From JAKPBU01 sp964425695 (GTDB taxonomy: Bacteria; Pseudomonadota; Gammaproteobacteria; Xanthomonadales; Xanthomonadaceae): a stretch of DNA of 64,000 bases. The notes under the pieces are model-generated. The model was not told where the DNA came from. It saw only the letters and a list, made by a program, of their open reading frames with translations, and searched no databases. The position numbers and the translations under genes are program-made. The stretch is taken from contig CAYRNF010000004.1 in the NCBI GenBank assembly GCA_964425695.1, positions 62,001 to 126,000 of the forward strand, read 5' to 3'. This document shows, in pieces, positions 1-8,945 of the stretch (positions are counted from its first letter, which is position 1; each line of letters begins with the position of its first letter).

Positions 1-480
1 GGGATCCCGGTGCTGCACGTGGATCGCGGCGGGCAGGTCACCTACCACGGCCCGGGGCAGCTGGTCGTGTACCCGCTGCTCGATCTGAAGCGCCTGAAGG
101 TCGGCGTGCGCGATTACGTGCACCGCATCGAGCAGGCGGTGATCGATACGCTGCGCCACTGGAACATCGACGCCGCACGCCGCGACGGCGCGCCCGGCGT
201 GTACGTGGGCGGCGCCAAGATCGCGGCGCTGGGCATCCGCGTGCGCCGCGGCTGCACCTTCCACGGGCTGGCCTTCAACATCGGCGGCGAAAGCGTGGCC
301 CCGTTCGGCCGCATCAATCCGTGCGGATACCAGGGGCTGCAGGTGGTGGCGCTGTCCGACCTGGGCGGGCCGTCCGGCCTGGAAGCGGTGAAGCCGGTGC
401 TGCTGGCGCAGCTGGCGGCGCAGTTCGGCCTGGACGTGCAGCGCAACGCAGCGTTGCCTGCGCAGCTGGAGCCGGCGTGA
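1..480 (+). CDS. lipB: Octanoyltransferase LipB (5' end outside window)
   Basis: LipB moves an octanoyl group from acyl carrier protein to the lysine of lipoyl domains, the first step of protein lipoylation in the cytosol. The frame is open from the first base, so the N-terminus lies outside the window; 159 residues are visible, most of a protein that is usually 210-240 residues long. The family motif RGGQVTYHGPGQ lies near the start. The conserved lysine (GGAKIAALG) and the catalytic cysteine (INPCGYQG) are both present. lipA follows after 28 bp, so the two probably form one transcript. Confidence 0.95.
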   Translation, partial: GIPVLHVDRGGQVTYHGPGQLVVYPLLDLKRLKVGVRDYVHRIEQAVIDTLRHWNIDAARRDGAPGVYVGGAKIAALGIRVRRGCTFHGLAFNIGGESVAPFGRINPCGYQGLQVVALSDLGGPSGLEAVKPVLLAQLAAQFGLDVQRNAALPAQLEPA

Positions 481-508
481 GACCCGCGCCGACTACAATG
501 GCCTCACC

Positions 509-1516
509 ATGAGCACGCCCGCGCCCCGCACCATCCCGCTGCAGGTCCTGGCCGAAGACGCCGGCGGCACCCTGGCGCCCGGCGCCAAGCAGGTGGCCGC
601 GGACAAGATCGCGCGTTCGCCGGTGACCTTCGCCGACGCGCCGGTGCTGCGCAAGCCGAGCTGGATCCGGGTGCGGATTCCCAGCGACAACTCCGTGGCG
701 CGCCTGAAGGCCAAGCTGCGCGAGAACCGCCTGGTCACGGTGTGCGAGGAAGCCAGCTGCCCGAACATCCACGAATGCTTCGGCCACGGCACCGCCACCT
801 TCATGATCCTGGGCGAGGTGTGCACGCGCCGCTGCAGTTTCTGCGACGTGGCGCACGGCCGGCCCAAGCCGCCCGATCCGGCCGAGCCGCTGCACTTGGC
901 GCAGACGATCAAGGACATGGGCCTGCGCTACGTGGTGGTGACCAGCGTGGACCGCGACGACCTGCGCGACGGCGGCGCGTCGCATTTCGTCGACTGCATC
1001 GCGGCCATCCGCGAGTACAGCCCGGCGACGAAGATCGAGATCCTCACCCCCGATTTCCGCGGCAAGGGCCGGATGGACCGCGCGCTGGACATCCTGGCGG
1101 TCAATCCGCCGGACGTGTTCAACCACAACATCGAGACCGTGCCCGACCTGTATCCCAACGTCCGGCCGGGCGCGGACTACCAGTGGTCGCTGACCCTGCT
1201 GCGGAAGTTCAAGGCGCAGCATCCCCACCTGCCCACCAAGTCCGGGATCATGCTGGGGCTGGGCGAAACCATGGAGCAGGTGCAGGCCACGCTGCGCGAC
1301 CTGCGTGCGCACGACGTCGACATGGTGACCATCGGCCAGTACCTGCAGCCCAGCGCGCACCACCACCCGGTGCTGCGTTACTGGACGCCCGACGAGTTCA
1401 AGCAGCTCGAGGACTTCGGCATGGCCCTGGGATTTACCCATGTCGCCTCCGGCCCGCTGGTGCGTTCGAGCTACCACGCCGATCGGCAGGCGGCCGAGGC
1501 CGGCGTCGCCGCCTGA
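509..1516 (+). CDS. lipA: Lipoyl synthase LipA
   Basis: Radical-SAM enzyme that inserts two sulfurs into the octanoyl chain made by LipB. At 335 residues it has the usual length. Both iron-sulfur sites are visible: the auxiliary cluster cysteines C79, C84 and C90 (CEEASCPNIHEC) and the radical-SAM cysteines C105, C109 and C112 (CTRRCSFC). The family motifs TSVDRDDLRDGGA and VFNHNIETV also appear. It starts 28 bp after lipB on the same strand, giving the standard lipB-lipA order. The 288 bp that follow, before the protease gene, show no gene. Confidence 0.97.
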   Translation: MSTPAPRTIPLQVLAEDAGGTLAPGAKQVAADKIARSPVTFADAPVLRKPSWIRVRIPSDNSVARLKAKLRENRLVTVCEEASCPNIHECFGHGTATFMILGEVCTRRCSFCDVAHGRPKPPDPAEPLHLAQTIKDMGLRYVVVTSVDRDDLRDGGASHFVDCIAAIREYSPATKIEILTPDFRGKGRMDRALDILAVNPPDVFNHNIETVPDLYPNVRPGADYQWSLTLLRKFKAQHPHLPTKSGIMLGLGETMEQVQATLRDLRAHDVDMVTIGQYLQPSAHHHPVLRYWTPDEFKQLEDFGMALGFTHVASGPLVRSSYHADRQAAEAGVAA

Positions 1517-1804
1517 GCCCCGCCGGCGCTGCGGCGCTCTTGCGCGTGTCGTTCGTCCCTGCGGAACAGTGCATCCCGTTGCGGCCACCGCGGCGCCGCC
1601 TGCGCCCAGACTGAACCGTGCCGGACCGGCGGCGGCGCGGCGCCGACGAATCGTTCACATCCGCGCGCGGAGCCGCGGGTAGAGTGAAATCGAAGGCCTG
1701 CGACGCAACTTCCGGCACTGTCCGGCCTGTCGCGGCCCGCCCACTGTGCCCCTTGCGTTGACACCTTTGCGGCGCGCCTCCAGCGCCGCGCGAGAGCCTC
1801 CCAC

Positions 1805-4051
1805 ATGAAGCGACAGACCTTGCTGTTCCTGGCCCTGACCGCGTCCATCGCGTTCCTGTCTTCCGCGAGCGGGCAGCAGGCGGCGCAGGCGACTCCCGCG
1901 CAGGAGCAGGACACCAGCCTGATCCGCACCGCGGCGCCGCAGCAGCGGCCGCTCGAGACGCCGCAGTCCAGCGCCGCGCATTCCACCACGTCGCGCCTGG
2001 TGTACGGGCTGCTGTCCGACAGCCGCTACGCCTACCGCCCGCGGGCGCTCGACGATGCGCTGTCGCAAACAGTCTTCAAGGATTACTTCGAAGCCCTGGA
2101 CGCGTCCAAGCTGTACTTCACCGCCGCCGACGTGGAGCGCTACGCCGCGCTGCGTACTGGCTTCGACGATGCGATCAAGCAGGGCGAGGTCGCGCCCGCC
2201 AACGAGATCTTCGCGTTGTACCAGAAGCGCGCCGTGGAGCGCATGGAGTACGCGCGCGCGCTGTTGAAGCAGGACATCTTCGACTTCGGCAGCGCCGAGA
2301 AGTGGTACTACGACCGCGAGGACGCGCCGTGGGCGAAGGACGCGGCCGAACTCGACGCGCTGTGGAAGCAGGCGGTGCGCAACGACTGGCTGCGGCTGAA
2401 GCTGGCCGGCAAGGCGCCCGAGGAGATCGTCAAGACGCTGGACAAGCGCTACGCCAACCAGGCCAAGACCGCGCTGGAACTGGACGGCGAAGACGCCTTC
2501 CAGGCGTTCATGAATGCCTACGCGAACTCCATCGACCCGCACACCGACTACTTCAACCCGCGCGCCGCGGAACGCTTCAACCAGAGCATGTCGCTGTCGC
2601 TGGAAGGCATCGGCGCGGTGCTGCAGAAGCAGGACGACGTGGTGGTGATCCGCGAGATCGTGCCCGGCGGCCCGGCCGACCTGTCGGACAAGCTCGACCC
2701 GGGCGACCGCGTGGTCGGCGTGGGCCAGGGCGCGGGCGGCCAGATGGAAGACGTGATCGGCTGGCGCATCGACGACGTGGTGTCGAAGATCAAAGGCCCC
2801 AAGGGCACCCAGGTGCGCCTGGACGTGGTGCCGGCCGAAGCGATGCTGGACAGCAAGCCGGTGCGCATCGTCATCACCCGCGCCAAGGTGCGCCTGGAGG
2901 AACAGGCGGCCAAGTCCAAGGTGATCGAGATCCCGGCCAGCGGCGACATGCCGGCGCGCCGCATCGGCGTCATCGAACTGCCCGCGTTCTACCAGGACTT
3001 CGAGGGCCGCCGCACCAACAAGGGCGATTACGCGTCCGCCACGCGCGATGCCGCGCGCCTGCTGGAAGGCTTCAAGGCACAGCGCCTGGACGGCGTGGTG
3101 ATGGACCTGCGCAACAACGGCGGCGGTTCGCTCAACGAAGCCGTGGAGCTCACCGGCCTGTTCATCGACGAAGGCCCCGTGGTGCAGGTGCGCGAATCCG
3201 GCGGCCGCGTGGCCGTGGAAGGCGACCGCAACGGCGGCGTGGCCTGGGACGGCCCGCTGGCGGTGCTGATCAACCGTGGCTCGGCCTCGGCTTCGGAGAT
3301 CTTCGCCGGTGCCATCCAGGACTACGGACGCGGCCTGGTGATCGGCGAGACCACCTTCGGCAAGGGCACGGTGCAGAACCTGGTGGACCTGGACCGCTGG
3401 CCTGCCAACAAAGGCCAGCAGTTCGGCCAGGTCAAGCTGACCATCGCCCAGTTCTTCCTGCCCAGCGGCAGCAGCACGCAGCACAAGGGCGTGGTGCCGG
3501 ACATCGCGTTCCCGGTGACGGTGGACGCCAGCGAGTTCGGCGAGAGCACCTACGACAACGCGATCCCGTGGGAACGCATCGCCGCGGTGGACCACGAGCG
3601 CTACGGCAACTTCAAGCCGCTGCTGCCCCGGCTCGACCAGCTGCACGACGCGCGCGTCGCCCAGGACCGCGAGTTCCAGTGGCTGCTCGAGGACGTGGCC
3701 GAGTTCAAGGCCGAGCGCGCCAAGAAGTACGTGAGCCTGAACGAGGCCGAGCGCCGTGCCGAGCGCGACCAGCAGGCCGCCAAGCGCAAGACGCGCCAGG
3801 AGCAGCGCAAGGCGCTGGGCCTGCCGCTGGATCCGCTGGCCGACGATTCCGACGACGACGGCCTGGCCGCCAACGAGCGCAACGTGGTGGAAGACGCCGC
3901 GCGCGAGAAGGCCGCGGAGAAGCGCCCGGATCCGCTGCTGCGCGAGACCGCGGCGATCCTGGCCGATGCCGCCACGCTGCTGCAGCGCGACCGCGCCCTG
4001 GCCGCGCAGGTCCTGCCGGATGCCAGGACGCCGGGCCACTGGGCCGACTGA
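1805..4051 (+). CDS. prc: Carboxy-terminal (tail-specific) periplasmic protease Prc, S41 family
   Basis: Periplasmic serine protease that trims or degrades proteins from their C-termini. The 748 residues match Prc/Tsp in length. Layout: signal peptide (about 1-24), N-terminal Tsp domain, a PDZ domain around 250-340, the S41 catalytic core, and a charged C-terminal domain. By spacing to E. coli Tsp the catalytic residues are S495 (in GSASASEIF), D506 and K520 (in TFGKGTVQ). The start is the ATG before a typical signal peptide. A strong hairpin terminator follows 21 bp after the stop, so the gene probably ends its own transcript. Confidence 0.95.
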   Translation: MKRQTLLFLALTASIAFLSSASGQQAAQATPAQEQDTSLIRTAAPQQRPLETPQSSAAHSTTSRLVYGLLSDSRYAYRPRALDDALSQTVFKDYFEALDASKLYFTAADVERYAALRTGFDDAIKQGEVAPANEIFALYQKRAVERMEYARALLKQDIFDFGSAEKWYYDREDAPWAKDAAELDALWKQAVRNDWLRLKLAGKAPEEIVKTLDKRYANQAKTALELDGEDAFQAFMNAYANSIDPHTDYFNPRAAERFNQSMSLSLEGIGAVLQKQDDVVVIREIVPGGPADLSDKLDPGDRVVGVGQGAGGQMEDVIGWRIDDVVSKIKGPKGTQVRLDVVPAEAMLDSKPVRIVITRAKVRLEEQAAKSKVIEIPASGDMPARRIGVIELPAFYQDFEGRRTNKGDYASATRDAARLLEGFKAQRLDGVVMDLRNNGGGSLNEAVELTGLFIDEGPVVQVRESGGRVAVEGDRNGGVAWDGPLAVLINRGSASASEIFAGAIQDYGRGLVIGETTFGKGTVQNLVDLDRWPANKGQQFGQVKLTIAQFFLPSGSSTQHKGVVPDIAFPVTVDASEFGESTYDNAIPWERIAAVDHERYGNFKPLLPRLDQLHDARVAQDREFQWLLEDVAEFKAERAKKYVSLNEAERRAERDQQAAKRKTRQEQRKALGLPLDPLADDSDDDGLAANERNVVEDAAREKAAEKRPDPLLRETAAILADAATLLQRDRALAAQVLPDARTPGHWAD

Positions 4052-4072
4052 GCGGCGCGCCGCACGTTCCGG

Positions 4073-4106
4073 ATAGCGGGCGCCTTCGGGCGCCCGTTAT
4101 CGTTTT
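4073..4106 (+). terminator. Rho-independent terminator after prc
   Basis: Stem CGGGCGCC / GGCGCCCG closed by a TTCG loop. It is extended at the base by an A/T-rich and one G-T pair to 12 bp, then followed by cgtttt. It ends five bases before the ATG of the next gene, so the prc terminator and the leader of the alkyltransferase gene overlap. Confidence 0.85.
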
Positions 4107-4110
4107 GGCC

Positions 4111-4932
4111 ATGGAAACGCATCCCGACCGGCTGGAACAGGCACGCACCCTGCTCGAACACGGCGAGCCCACGCTGGCGCAGCTGGGCAGGGCCGTGGGA
4201 CTGAGCCCCGCGCACCTGCAGCGCCGTTTCACCGCACGCTACGGGCTGAGCCCGGCGCAGTACCTGCGCCAGCGCAAGCTCGGCACGCTCAAGGCGCAGC
4301 TGCGCGAAGGCAGCGACGTCACCCGTGCCCTGTACGACGCCGGCTACGGCTCGCCGTCGCGCGTGTACGAAGCCGGCGCCGCGCAGCTGGGCATGACGCC
4401 GGCGCGCTATCGCGACGGCGCGGCGGGCGAACGCATCCACTGGAGCCTGGTGGACACGGCGCTGGGCCAGGCGCTGGTGGCGGCGACGGAGCGGGGCATC
4501 TGCATGGTCGAACTCGGCGCCGACGCGCAGGCCTTGCAGCGCAAGCTGCGCGAGGAGTTCCCGCGCGCGCAGCTCGAGCGCGTGGATGCGGGCCGCGACG
4601 AGTTCCTGGCGCCGCGCGTGCGCGCGGTGGCCGAGCGTCTGGCCGGGCGCGACGGCGACGTGCCGCTGGCGCTGGTCGGCACCGCGTTCCAGAAACGCGT
4701 CTGGGACGCGCTGATGAAGATCCCGCGTGGCCAGACCCGCAGCTATGCGCAGGTGGCGCAGGCCGTGGGCGCGCCGAACGCGGCGCGCGCCGTGGCCAGC
4801 GCCTGCGCGCGTAACAAGGTCGCCATCGTCGTGCCCTGCCACCGCGTCGTGCGCGGCGACGGTTCGCCCGGCGGCTACCGCTGGGGTCTGCCGCTCAAGC
4901 AGCAGCTTCTGGATCGCGAGTGGGCCGCGTAG
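4111..4932 (+). CDS. AraC-HTH plus methylated-DNA--protein-cysteine methyltransferase (Ada-like)
   Basis: Repairs O6-alkylguanine by suicidal transfer of the alkyl group to its own cysteine, and may regulate transcription. Residues about 1-100 form an AraC-type helix-turn-helix region. The rest is the alkyltransferase domain with C243 in PCHRVVRG. The zinc-binding phosphotriester-repair domain that E. coli Ada carries at its N-terminus is absent. The frame is open far upstream, but the ATG just after the terminator begins the recognisable homology, giving 273 residues. Without the N-terminal sensor, Ada-style methyl-dependent activation is not expected; this is inferred from the family. Confidence 0.88.
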   Translation: METHPDRLEQARTLLEHGEPTLAQLGRAVGLSPAHLQRRFTARYGLSPAQYLRQRKLGTLKAQLREGSDVTRALYDAGYGSPSRVYEAGAAQLGMTPARYRDGAAGERIHWSLVDTALGQALVAATERGICMVELGADAQALQRKLREEFPRAQLERVDAGRDEFLAPRVRAVAERLAGRDGDVPLALVGTAFQKRVWDALMKIPRGQTRSYAQVAQAVGAPNAARAVASACARNKVAIVVPCHRVVRGDGSPGGYRWGLPLKQQLLDREWAA

Positions 4933-5032
4933 CGTGCGCGCCGCCTACGACGCAGTCGCCGATGCAACGGCCGTCACGCGCGCGTCCGCCGCGCCGCCGT
5001 TCGCGCCTGCACGCACGCACGCGATCGTGACG

Positions 5033-5518
5033 CTAGCGCGCCGGCGCGTTGCGCGTCGGCAGGGCCAGCCCGTGCTTCACGGTCTCGAAGACCAGATGGG
5101 TGTCGTAACGGCGGATGTTGCCGTCGTCCTTGAACAGGCGTTCTGCGGCGCGCCGATAGTCGGCCAGGCTGGGCGTGGCCATGATCACCAGGTAGTCCAG
5201 TTCGCCGGCCACCTGGTAGCACTGCTGCACCTCGGGTGCGGCGCGCATGCGGTTCGGGAAGGCGTTGCGTTGTCGCGCCGGCTCGCGCTCCATCGTCACC
5301 CACACGATCGCGATGACCGGGTTGCCCAGCAGTTCGGGTTCCAGCACCGCGATCTGGTGCAGCAGCCCGCTGGCGCGATAGCGCGCGATGCGCCGCTGCA
5401 CCGCGCTGGCCGACAGGCCCACCTCTTCGCCCAGGGCGGTGAGGGTGCGCCCCGCATCGCGCTGCAGCAGCGCGAGCAGGCGGTGGTCGAAGTCGTCCAG
5501 CACGAGCGGAGCGGCCAT
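5033..5518 (-). CDS. Lrp/AsnC family transcriptional regulator
   Basis: 161-residue regulator of the leucine-responsive/AsnC type. Residues about 7-55 form the winged HTH (ALLQRDAGRTL, then SASAVQRRIARY), followed by a RAM-type ligand/oligomer domain (PVIAIVWVTME, YQVAGELDYLVIMAT). It is transcribed away from an EamA exporter gene 69 bp away. A palindrome sits directly upstream of its start codon. Lrp-type regulators often control a divergently placed amino acid exporter, so control of the neighbouring exporters by amino acid levels is a fair inference. The ligand cannot be told from the sequence. Confidence 0.93.
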   Translation of the reverse strand: MAAPLVLDDFDHRLLALLQRDAGRTLTALGEEVGLSASAVQRRIARYRASGLLHQIAVLEPELLGNPVIAIVWVTMEREPARQRNAFPNRMRAAPEVQQCYQVAGELDYLVIMATPSLADYRRAAERLFKDDGNIRRYDTHLVFETVKHGLALPTRNAPAR

Positions 5519-5531
5519 GCAAAAATTTTGC
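5519..5531. promoter_or_regulatory. Palindrome between lrp-type gene and exporter, likely operator
   Basis: GCAAAAATTTTGC, an AT-rich near-perfect palindrome in an otherwise GC-rich 69 bp divergent intergenic region. It touches the start codon of the Lrp-type gene. AT-rich palindromes are typical Lrp/AsnC sites, so autoregulation and control of the exporter are plausible. The binding itself is inferred. Confidence 0.5.
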
Positions 5532-5587
5532 GCAACCTCGCATGATTCTTCAACCCCGTGCCGCGGCCGGTCGCTAGGCTTGCTGCG

Positions 5588-6508
5588 ATGGACACCGGCA
5601 CCACCACGCTGACCGACGACACGGGCGCATCGCGCTGGGCGGTGCCGCTGGCGCTGGCGGCGGTGTACCTGATCTGGGGGTCCACGTACCTGGCGATCCG
5701 TTTCGCGCTGGAGGGCGGCTTCCCGCCGTTCCTGCTGGGCGGCATCCGCTTCGCCATCGCCGGTGCGGTGCTGTACGGCGTGTTGCGCCTGCGCGGCATG
5801 GCCGCACCCACGCGCGCGCAGTGGGGCAATGCGGCGGTGATGGGCCTGGTGTTGCTGCTGCTGGGCAACGGCATGGTCAACCTGGCGGAGCAGACCGTGT
5901 CCTCGGGCATGGCGGCGGTCGCGGTGGCGTCCGCGCCGCTGTGGATGGGCATCTTCGCCGCCATGCGCGGCGACCGGCCGACGCGGCTGGAATGGGTCGG
6001 CCTGGCGATCGGCTTCGTGGGCGTGCTGTGGCTCAACGCCGACAGCAGCCTGACCGCGTCGCCCAAGGGGCTGGTCGCGCTGCTGGTCGCCTCGGTGGCA
6101 TGGTCGTACGGCTCGATCTGGAGCCGCGGACGCGACCTGGCGCCGCCCTTCATGAACGCCGCGGCGCAGATGCTGTGCGGCGGCGTGGCGATGCTGGTGG
6201 TGGGCCTGGTGCTGGGCGAACGCATGCACGCACTGCCCACGCCCACGGCGCTGGGCGCGTTCGCCTACCTGGTGGTGGCCGGGTCCTGGATCGGGTTCTC
6301 GGCCTACGTGTGGCTGCTGGGCAACGTGCGGCCGGCGCTGGCCGGCAGCTATGCGTACGTCAATCCGGCGATCGCGGTGATGCTGGGTGCCGCGCTGGCA
6401 GGCGAACGGTTCGAAGCCGCGGAACTGGTGGCGATGGGCGTGATCCTGCTCGGCGTGGTGGCGATCTCGCTGGCGAAGACCGCCAGGGCGAAACCCGCCG
6501 CGCGATGA
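5588..6508 (+). CDS. EamA/DMT family exporter (YedA-like)
   Basis: Inner-membrane drug/metabolite transporter with two EamA repeats and about ten membrane segments across 306 residues. Typical sequences are YLIWGSTYLAIRFALEGGFPPF near the N-terminus (shown here only as far as WGSTYLAIRF being diagnostic) and YVNPAIAVMLG in the second repeat. Members of this family export amino acids or other small metabolites. The ATG at 5588 is preferred over an upstream in-frame ATG at 5558 because homology starts there. It is divergent from the Lrp-type regulator and its stop overlaps the start of rarD as ATGA. Confidence 0.9.
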   Translation: MDTGTTTLTDDTGASRWAVPLALAAVYLIWGSTYLAIRFALEGGFPPFLLGGIRFAIAGAVLYGVLRLRGMAAPTRAQWGNAAVMGLVLLLLGNGMVNLAEQTVSSGMAAVAVASAPLWMGIFAAMRGDRPTRLEWVGLAIGFVGVLWLNADSSLTASPKGLVALLVASVAWSYGSIWSRGRDLAPPFMNAAAQMLCGGVAMLVVGLVLGERMHALPTPTALGAFAYLVVAGSWIGFSAYVWLLGNVRPALAGSYAYVNPAIAVMLGAALAGERFEAAELVAMGVILLGVVAISLAKTARAKPAAR

Positions 6509-7428
6509 ACACGCACGACACGCGAACCGCCGGGCTGTGGGCCGGCGTGGGCAGCTTCGCCCTGTGGGGCGTGATGCCGCTGTACTGGCACCTGCTCAAG
6601 GCGGTGCCGTCGCTGCAGATCGTGCTGCACCGGATCGCCTGGAGCGCGGTGTTCGTATGCGGCTGGCTGCTGTGGAAGCACGGACGCGGCTGGGGGCGCA
6701 CCGTGCTGGCGCAGCCGCGGCTGGCGTTGATGCTGGCCGCCAGCGGCCTGCTGATCGCCTCCAACTGGGGGCTCTACATCTGGGCGGTGAACGCCGGGCA
6801 CGTGGTCGAGACCAGCCTGGGCTACTTCATCAACCCGCTGCTCAACGTGCTGATCGGCGTGCTGTTCCTGCGCGAGCGGCTCAACCCGGTGCAGTGGCTG
6901 TCGGTGGGCATCGCCGCCGCGGGCGTGCTGTGGCTGACCTTCAACTACGGCAGCTTTCCGTGGATCGCGCTGGCGCTGGCCGGCTCGTTCGCGCTGTACG
7001 GCCTGATCCGCAAGCTGGCGGCGGTGGACCCTGTGGTGGGCATGGGCGTGGAAAGCGCGTATCTGTTCCTGCCGGCGCTGATCGCGCTGCTGTGGATCGA
7101 AGCCAGCGGCGCCGGCGGCTTCGGCACCGGCCATGGTCCGGGGATCGACGCCCTGCTGGTGTTCTCCGGCGTACTCACCGCGCTGCCCCTGGTCGGCTTC
7201 GCCTACGCCGTGCGCCGCATCCCGCTGTCCACCGTGGGCCTGCTGCAGTACCTCGCGCCCACCCTGCAGTTCCTGATCGGCGTGCTCGTGTTCCGCGAAG
7301 CCTTCGACACCGATCGAGCGATCGGATTCGGATTCATCTGGGTGGCGTTGGCGGTGTTCGCCGCCGATGGCGCCGTGCGTGCACGGCGCGCATCGAGGGC
7401 CGTCAACGCGCCGTCTCGATCAACCTGA
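6505..7428 (+). CDS. rarD: RarD-type EamA transporter
   Basis: A 307-residue membrane protein of the RarD branch of the DMT superfamily, with about ten helices. The N-terminal GVMPLYWHLLKAV and the segment NWGLYIWAVN followed by ETSLGYFINPL are typical of RarD. Its start overlaps the stop of the preceding exporter (ATGA), so translation is coupled and the pair may serve related substrates. RarD substrates are not established. The last 26 bp overlap the 3' end of the convergent beta-propeller gene. Confidence 0.92.
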   Translation: MNTHDTRTAGLWAGVGSFALWGVMPLYWHLLKAVPSLQIVLHRIAWSAVFVCGWLLWKHGRGWGRTVLAQPRLALMLAASGLLIASNWGLYIWAVNAGHVVETSLGYFINPLLNVLIGVLFLRERLNPVQWLSVGIAAAGVLWLTFNYGSFPWIALALAGSFALYGLIRKLAAVDPVVGMGVESAYLFLPALIALLWIEASGAGGFGTGHGPGIDALLVFSGVLTALPLVGFAYAVRRIPLSTVGLLQYLAPTLQFLIGVLVFREAFDTDRAIGFGFIWVALAVFAADGAVRARRASRAVNAPSRST

Positions 7429-8431
7429 CGCCATTGCCCACCTTCACCATCAGCAGGCTGCCATCTTCCGAGATGCGGATGCGGCCAGGCTGGAAGGCCC
7501 AGTTCCCGGGGTGGGTGAACGAGTACTCCGCGTCGTGCGTCCCTACCTGCTGGAAGGTGCGCATGTCGTAGACGCGGATCTGCGTCGATCCCGCCCACGG
7601 GAAGTACGCGCGCGCCTGTCGGGGGTGGTAGGCCACGCCGACCGGCTGGCCACCCGCATACTGGCCGATGGTCGCGACTCGCGCGTAGTTCTCGTTGTAC
7701 ACGAACGTGCCGCCATAGGTCGGGATCGTGAACTGCCCGCCGATCGCATCCACCGCGATTTCATAGTTGAACCACGACGTGCCGTCCTGGTACCACTGAC
7801 GGCGGACCATCTGGCCCGTGGGGACGTCGTACAGTCCCCAGCGTCCGTCGGAAATATTCGCTTCGGCGAAGGCGATCGTCTGGCGATCCGCGCTCGCCTT
7901 CAGCATCGTGTCCTGGCGCACCTCGCCAAGGATCTTCGAGCTCCCCAGCGGCGTGAAACGGCGCAGCGGCACCCATCCGGATCCGTTGAAACGCGAAGTC
8001 ACCAGCAGCGAACCATCCGCGGCGTAGGCCACCGTCCAGGCGCTGCCTTCGTACGGCGCCCAGCCCGGGCTGTGCGTCGCCCTCGGCGCGGACAAACGGC
8101 GCACGGAGAAATTGCGGAGGTTGACCACGTGAACGCGGACGTCCGCCCCTGTCGCGGTCTGGTCGGCGATGGCCAGTTGGTCGCGGGCGGGGAGGATGTC
8201 CATGCCCCCGAGCGGACCGGAGAAGGCAATGGGTGGGAGGAACGTCCCCGTCGCGCGGTGGTAGCGCAGCAAGCGGCCGTCGCTCAAGCTGATGTAGACC
8301 ATGTCGCGCTTGGCATCATGGATCATGTCCACGGCGCCCGAAGCCTGCAGCAGTACGCCTTCCGCCCAGGCAGGCGCGCACGCGAGCATGGCCAGGCAGG
8401 TGCCGAGCACCTTCGTTATCCGATAACGCAT
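7403..8431 (-). CDS. Exported beta-propeller-like protein of unknown function
   Basis: 342-residue protein starting with a Sec signal peptide (about residues 1-23, ending APAWAEG). The body is a series of short beta-rich blocks such as DMVYISLSDGRLLRY and ARAYFPWAGSTQIRVYDM, as in WD40/quinoprotein-like propellers. No catalytic motif was recognised. A longer upstream frame exists, but the signal peptide fixes the start at 8431. It converges on rarD and overlaps its end by 26 bp. Confidence 0.75.
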   Translation of the reverse strand: MRYRITKVLGTCLAMLACAPAWAEGVLLQASGAVDMIHDAKRDMVYISLSDGRLLRYHRATGTFLPPIAFSGPLGGMDILPARDQLAIADQTATGADVRVHVVNLRNFSVRRLSAPRATHSPGWAPYEGSAWTVAYAADGSLLVTSRFNGSGWVPLRRFTPLGSSKILGEVRQDTMLKASADRQTIAFAEANISDGRWGLYDVPTGQMVRRQWYQDGTSWFNYEIAVDAIGGQFTIPTYGGTFVYNENYARVATIGQYAGGQPVGVAYHPRQARAYFPWAGSTQIRVYDMRTFQQVGTHDAEYSFTHPGNWAFQPGRIRISEDGSLLMVKVGNGVRLIETAR

Positions 8432-8648
8432 TCCCTTTCCCCTGTGTGCCCGCATGCCCCCGCATGCCGCCGGCGGCTGGAGTCTAGCCCGGCCGCAGAG
8501 GACGCACCACGGTGTCGCGACGACGCACCGGCCAGCCGCGCAGGCAACCCGCGCGTCGCCGAAGCCAGAGCGTGTCTGACCGCTCAGGCGCATTGCGGGT
8601 CGAGCGCGCCGCGAGGAGCAAGCCGCGCATGCGCGCCACCGGCTCAGG

Positions 8649-8945
8649 TCACTGCAGCGCGTACCAGGACAGCACGCCAATGCCGAGGCCCGCGACCGCA
8701 TACGCGGCGCGGCGCGCAAGCCGGGCCCGCGCATGCGCGCGCAGCACGATCGCATCGCGCAATGCCGAGCCTTCGGCGATCAGCGGTGCGACTTCCGCCT
8801 CGGCGGACTCGCGGATGCGGCGCGCCTGTGCGGGCGTGGCGTGCGCGCGCAGGTCGGCATCCTCGCGGATCGTCTCGATCCGCTGGCGCAGGGCCGACAG
8901 CTGCCGTGCCTGTTCGGCCAGCGAGGGGCGGCGCGCCGCGTTCAC
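8649..8945 (-). CDS. Small membrane-anchored protein coupled to ABC permease
   Basis: 98 residues, not recognised as a named family. A charged, probably helical region (about 5-65, rich in Arg, Glu and Ala) is followed by one C-terminal membrane segment (AAYAVAGLGIGVLSWYAL). The GTG start at 8945 overlaps the stop of the permease gene as GTGA, which implies translational coupling and a role with that transporter. It could be a small accessory subunit. Confidence 0.6.
   Translation of the reverse strand: MNAARRPSLAEQARQLSALRQRIETIREDADLRAHATPAQARRIRESAEAEVAPLIAEGSALRDAIVLRAHARARLARRAAYAVAGLGIGVLSWYALQ

Noticed and set aside
1655..4039. A 794-codon minus-strand open frame opposite prc
   Set aside because: Antisense shadow of a gene with intact catalytic residues.
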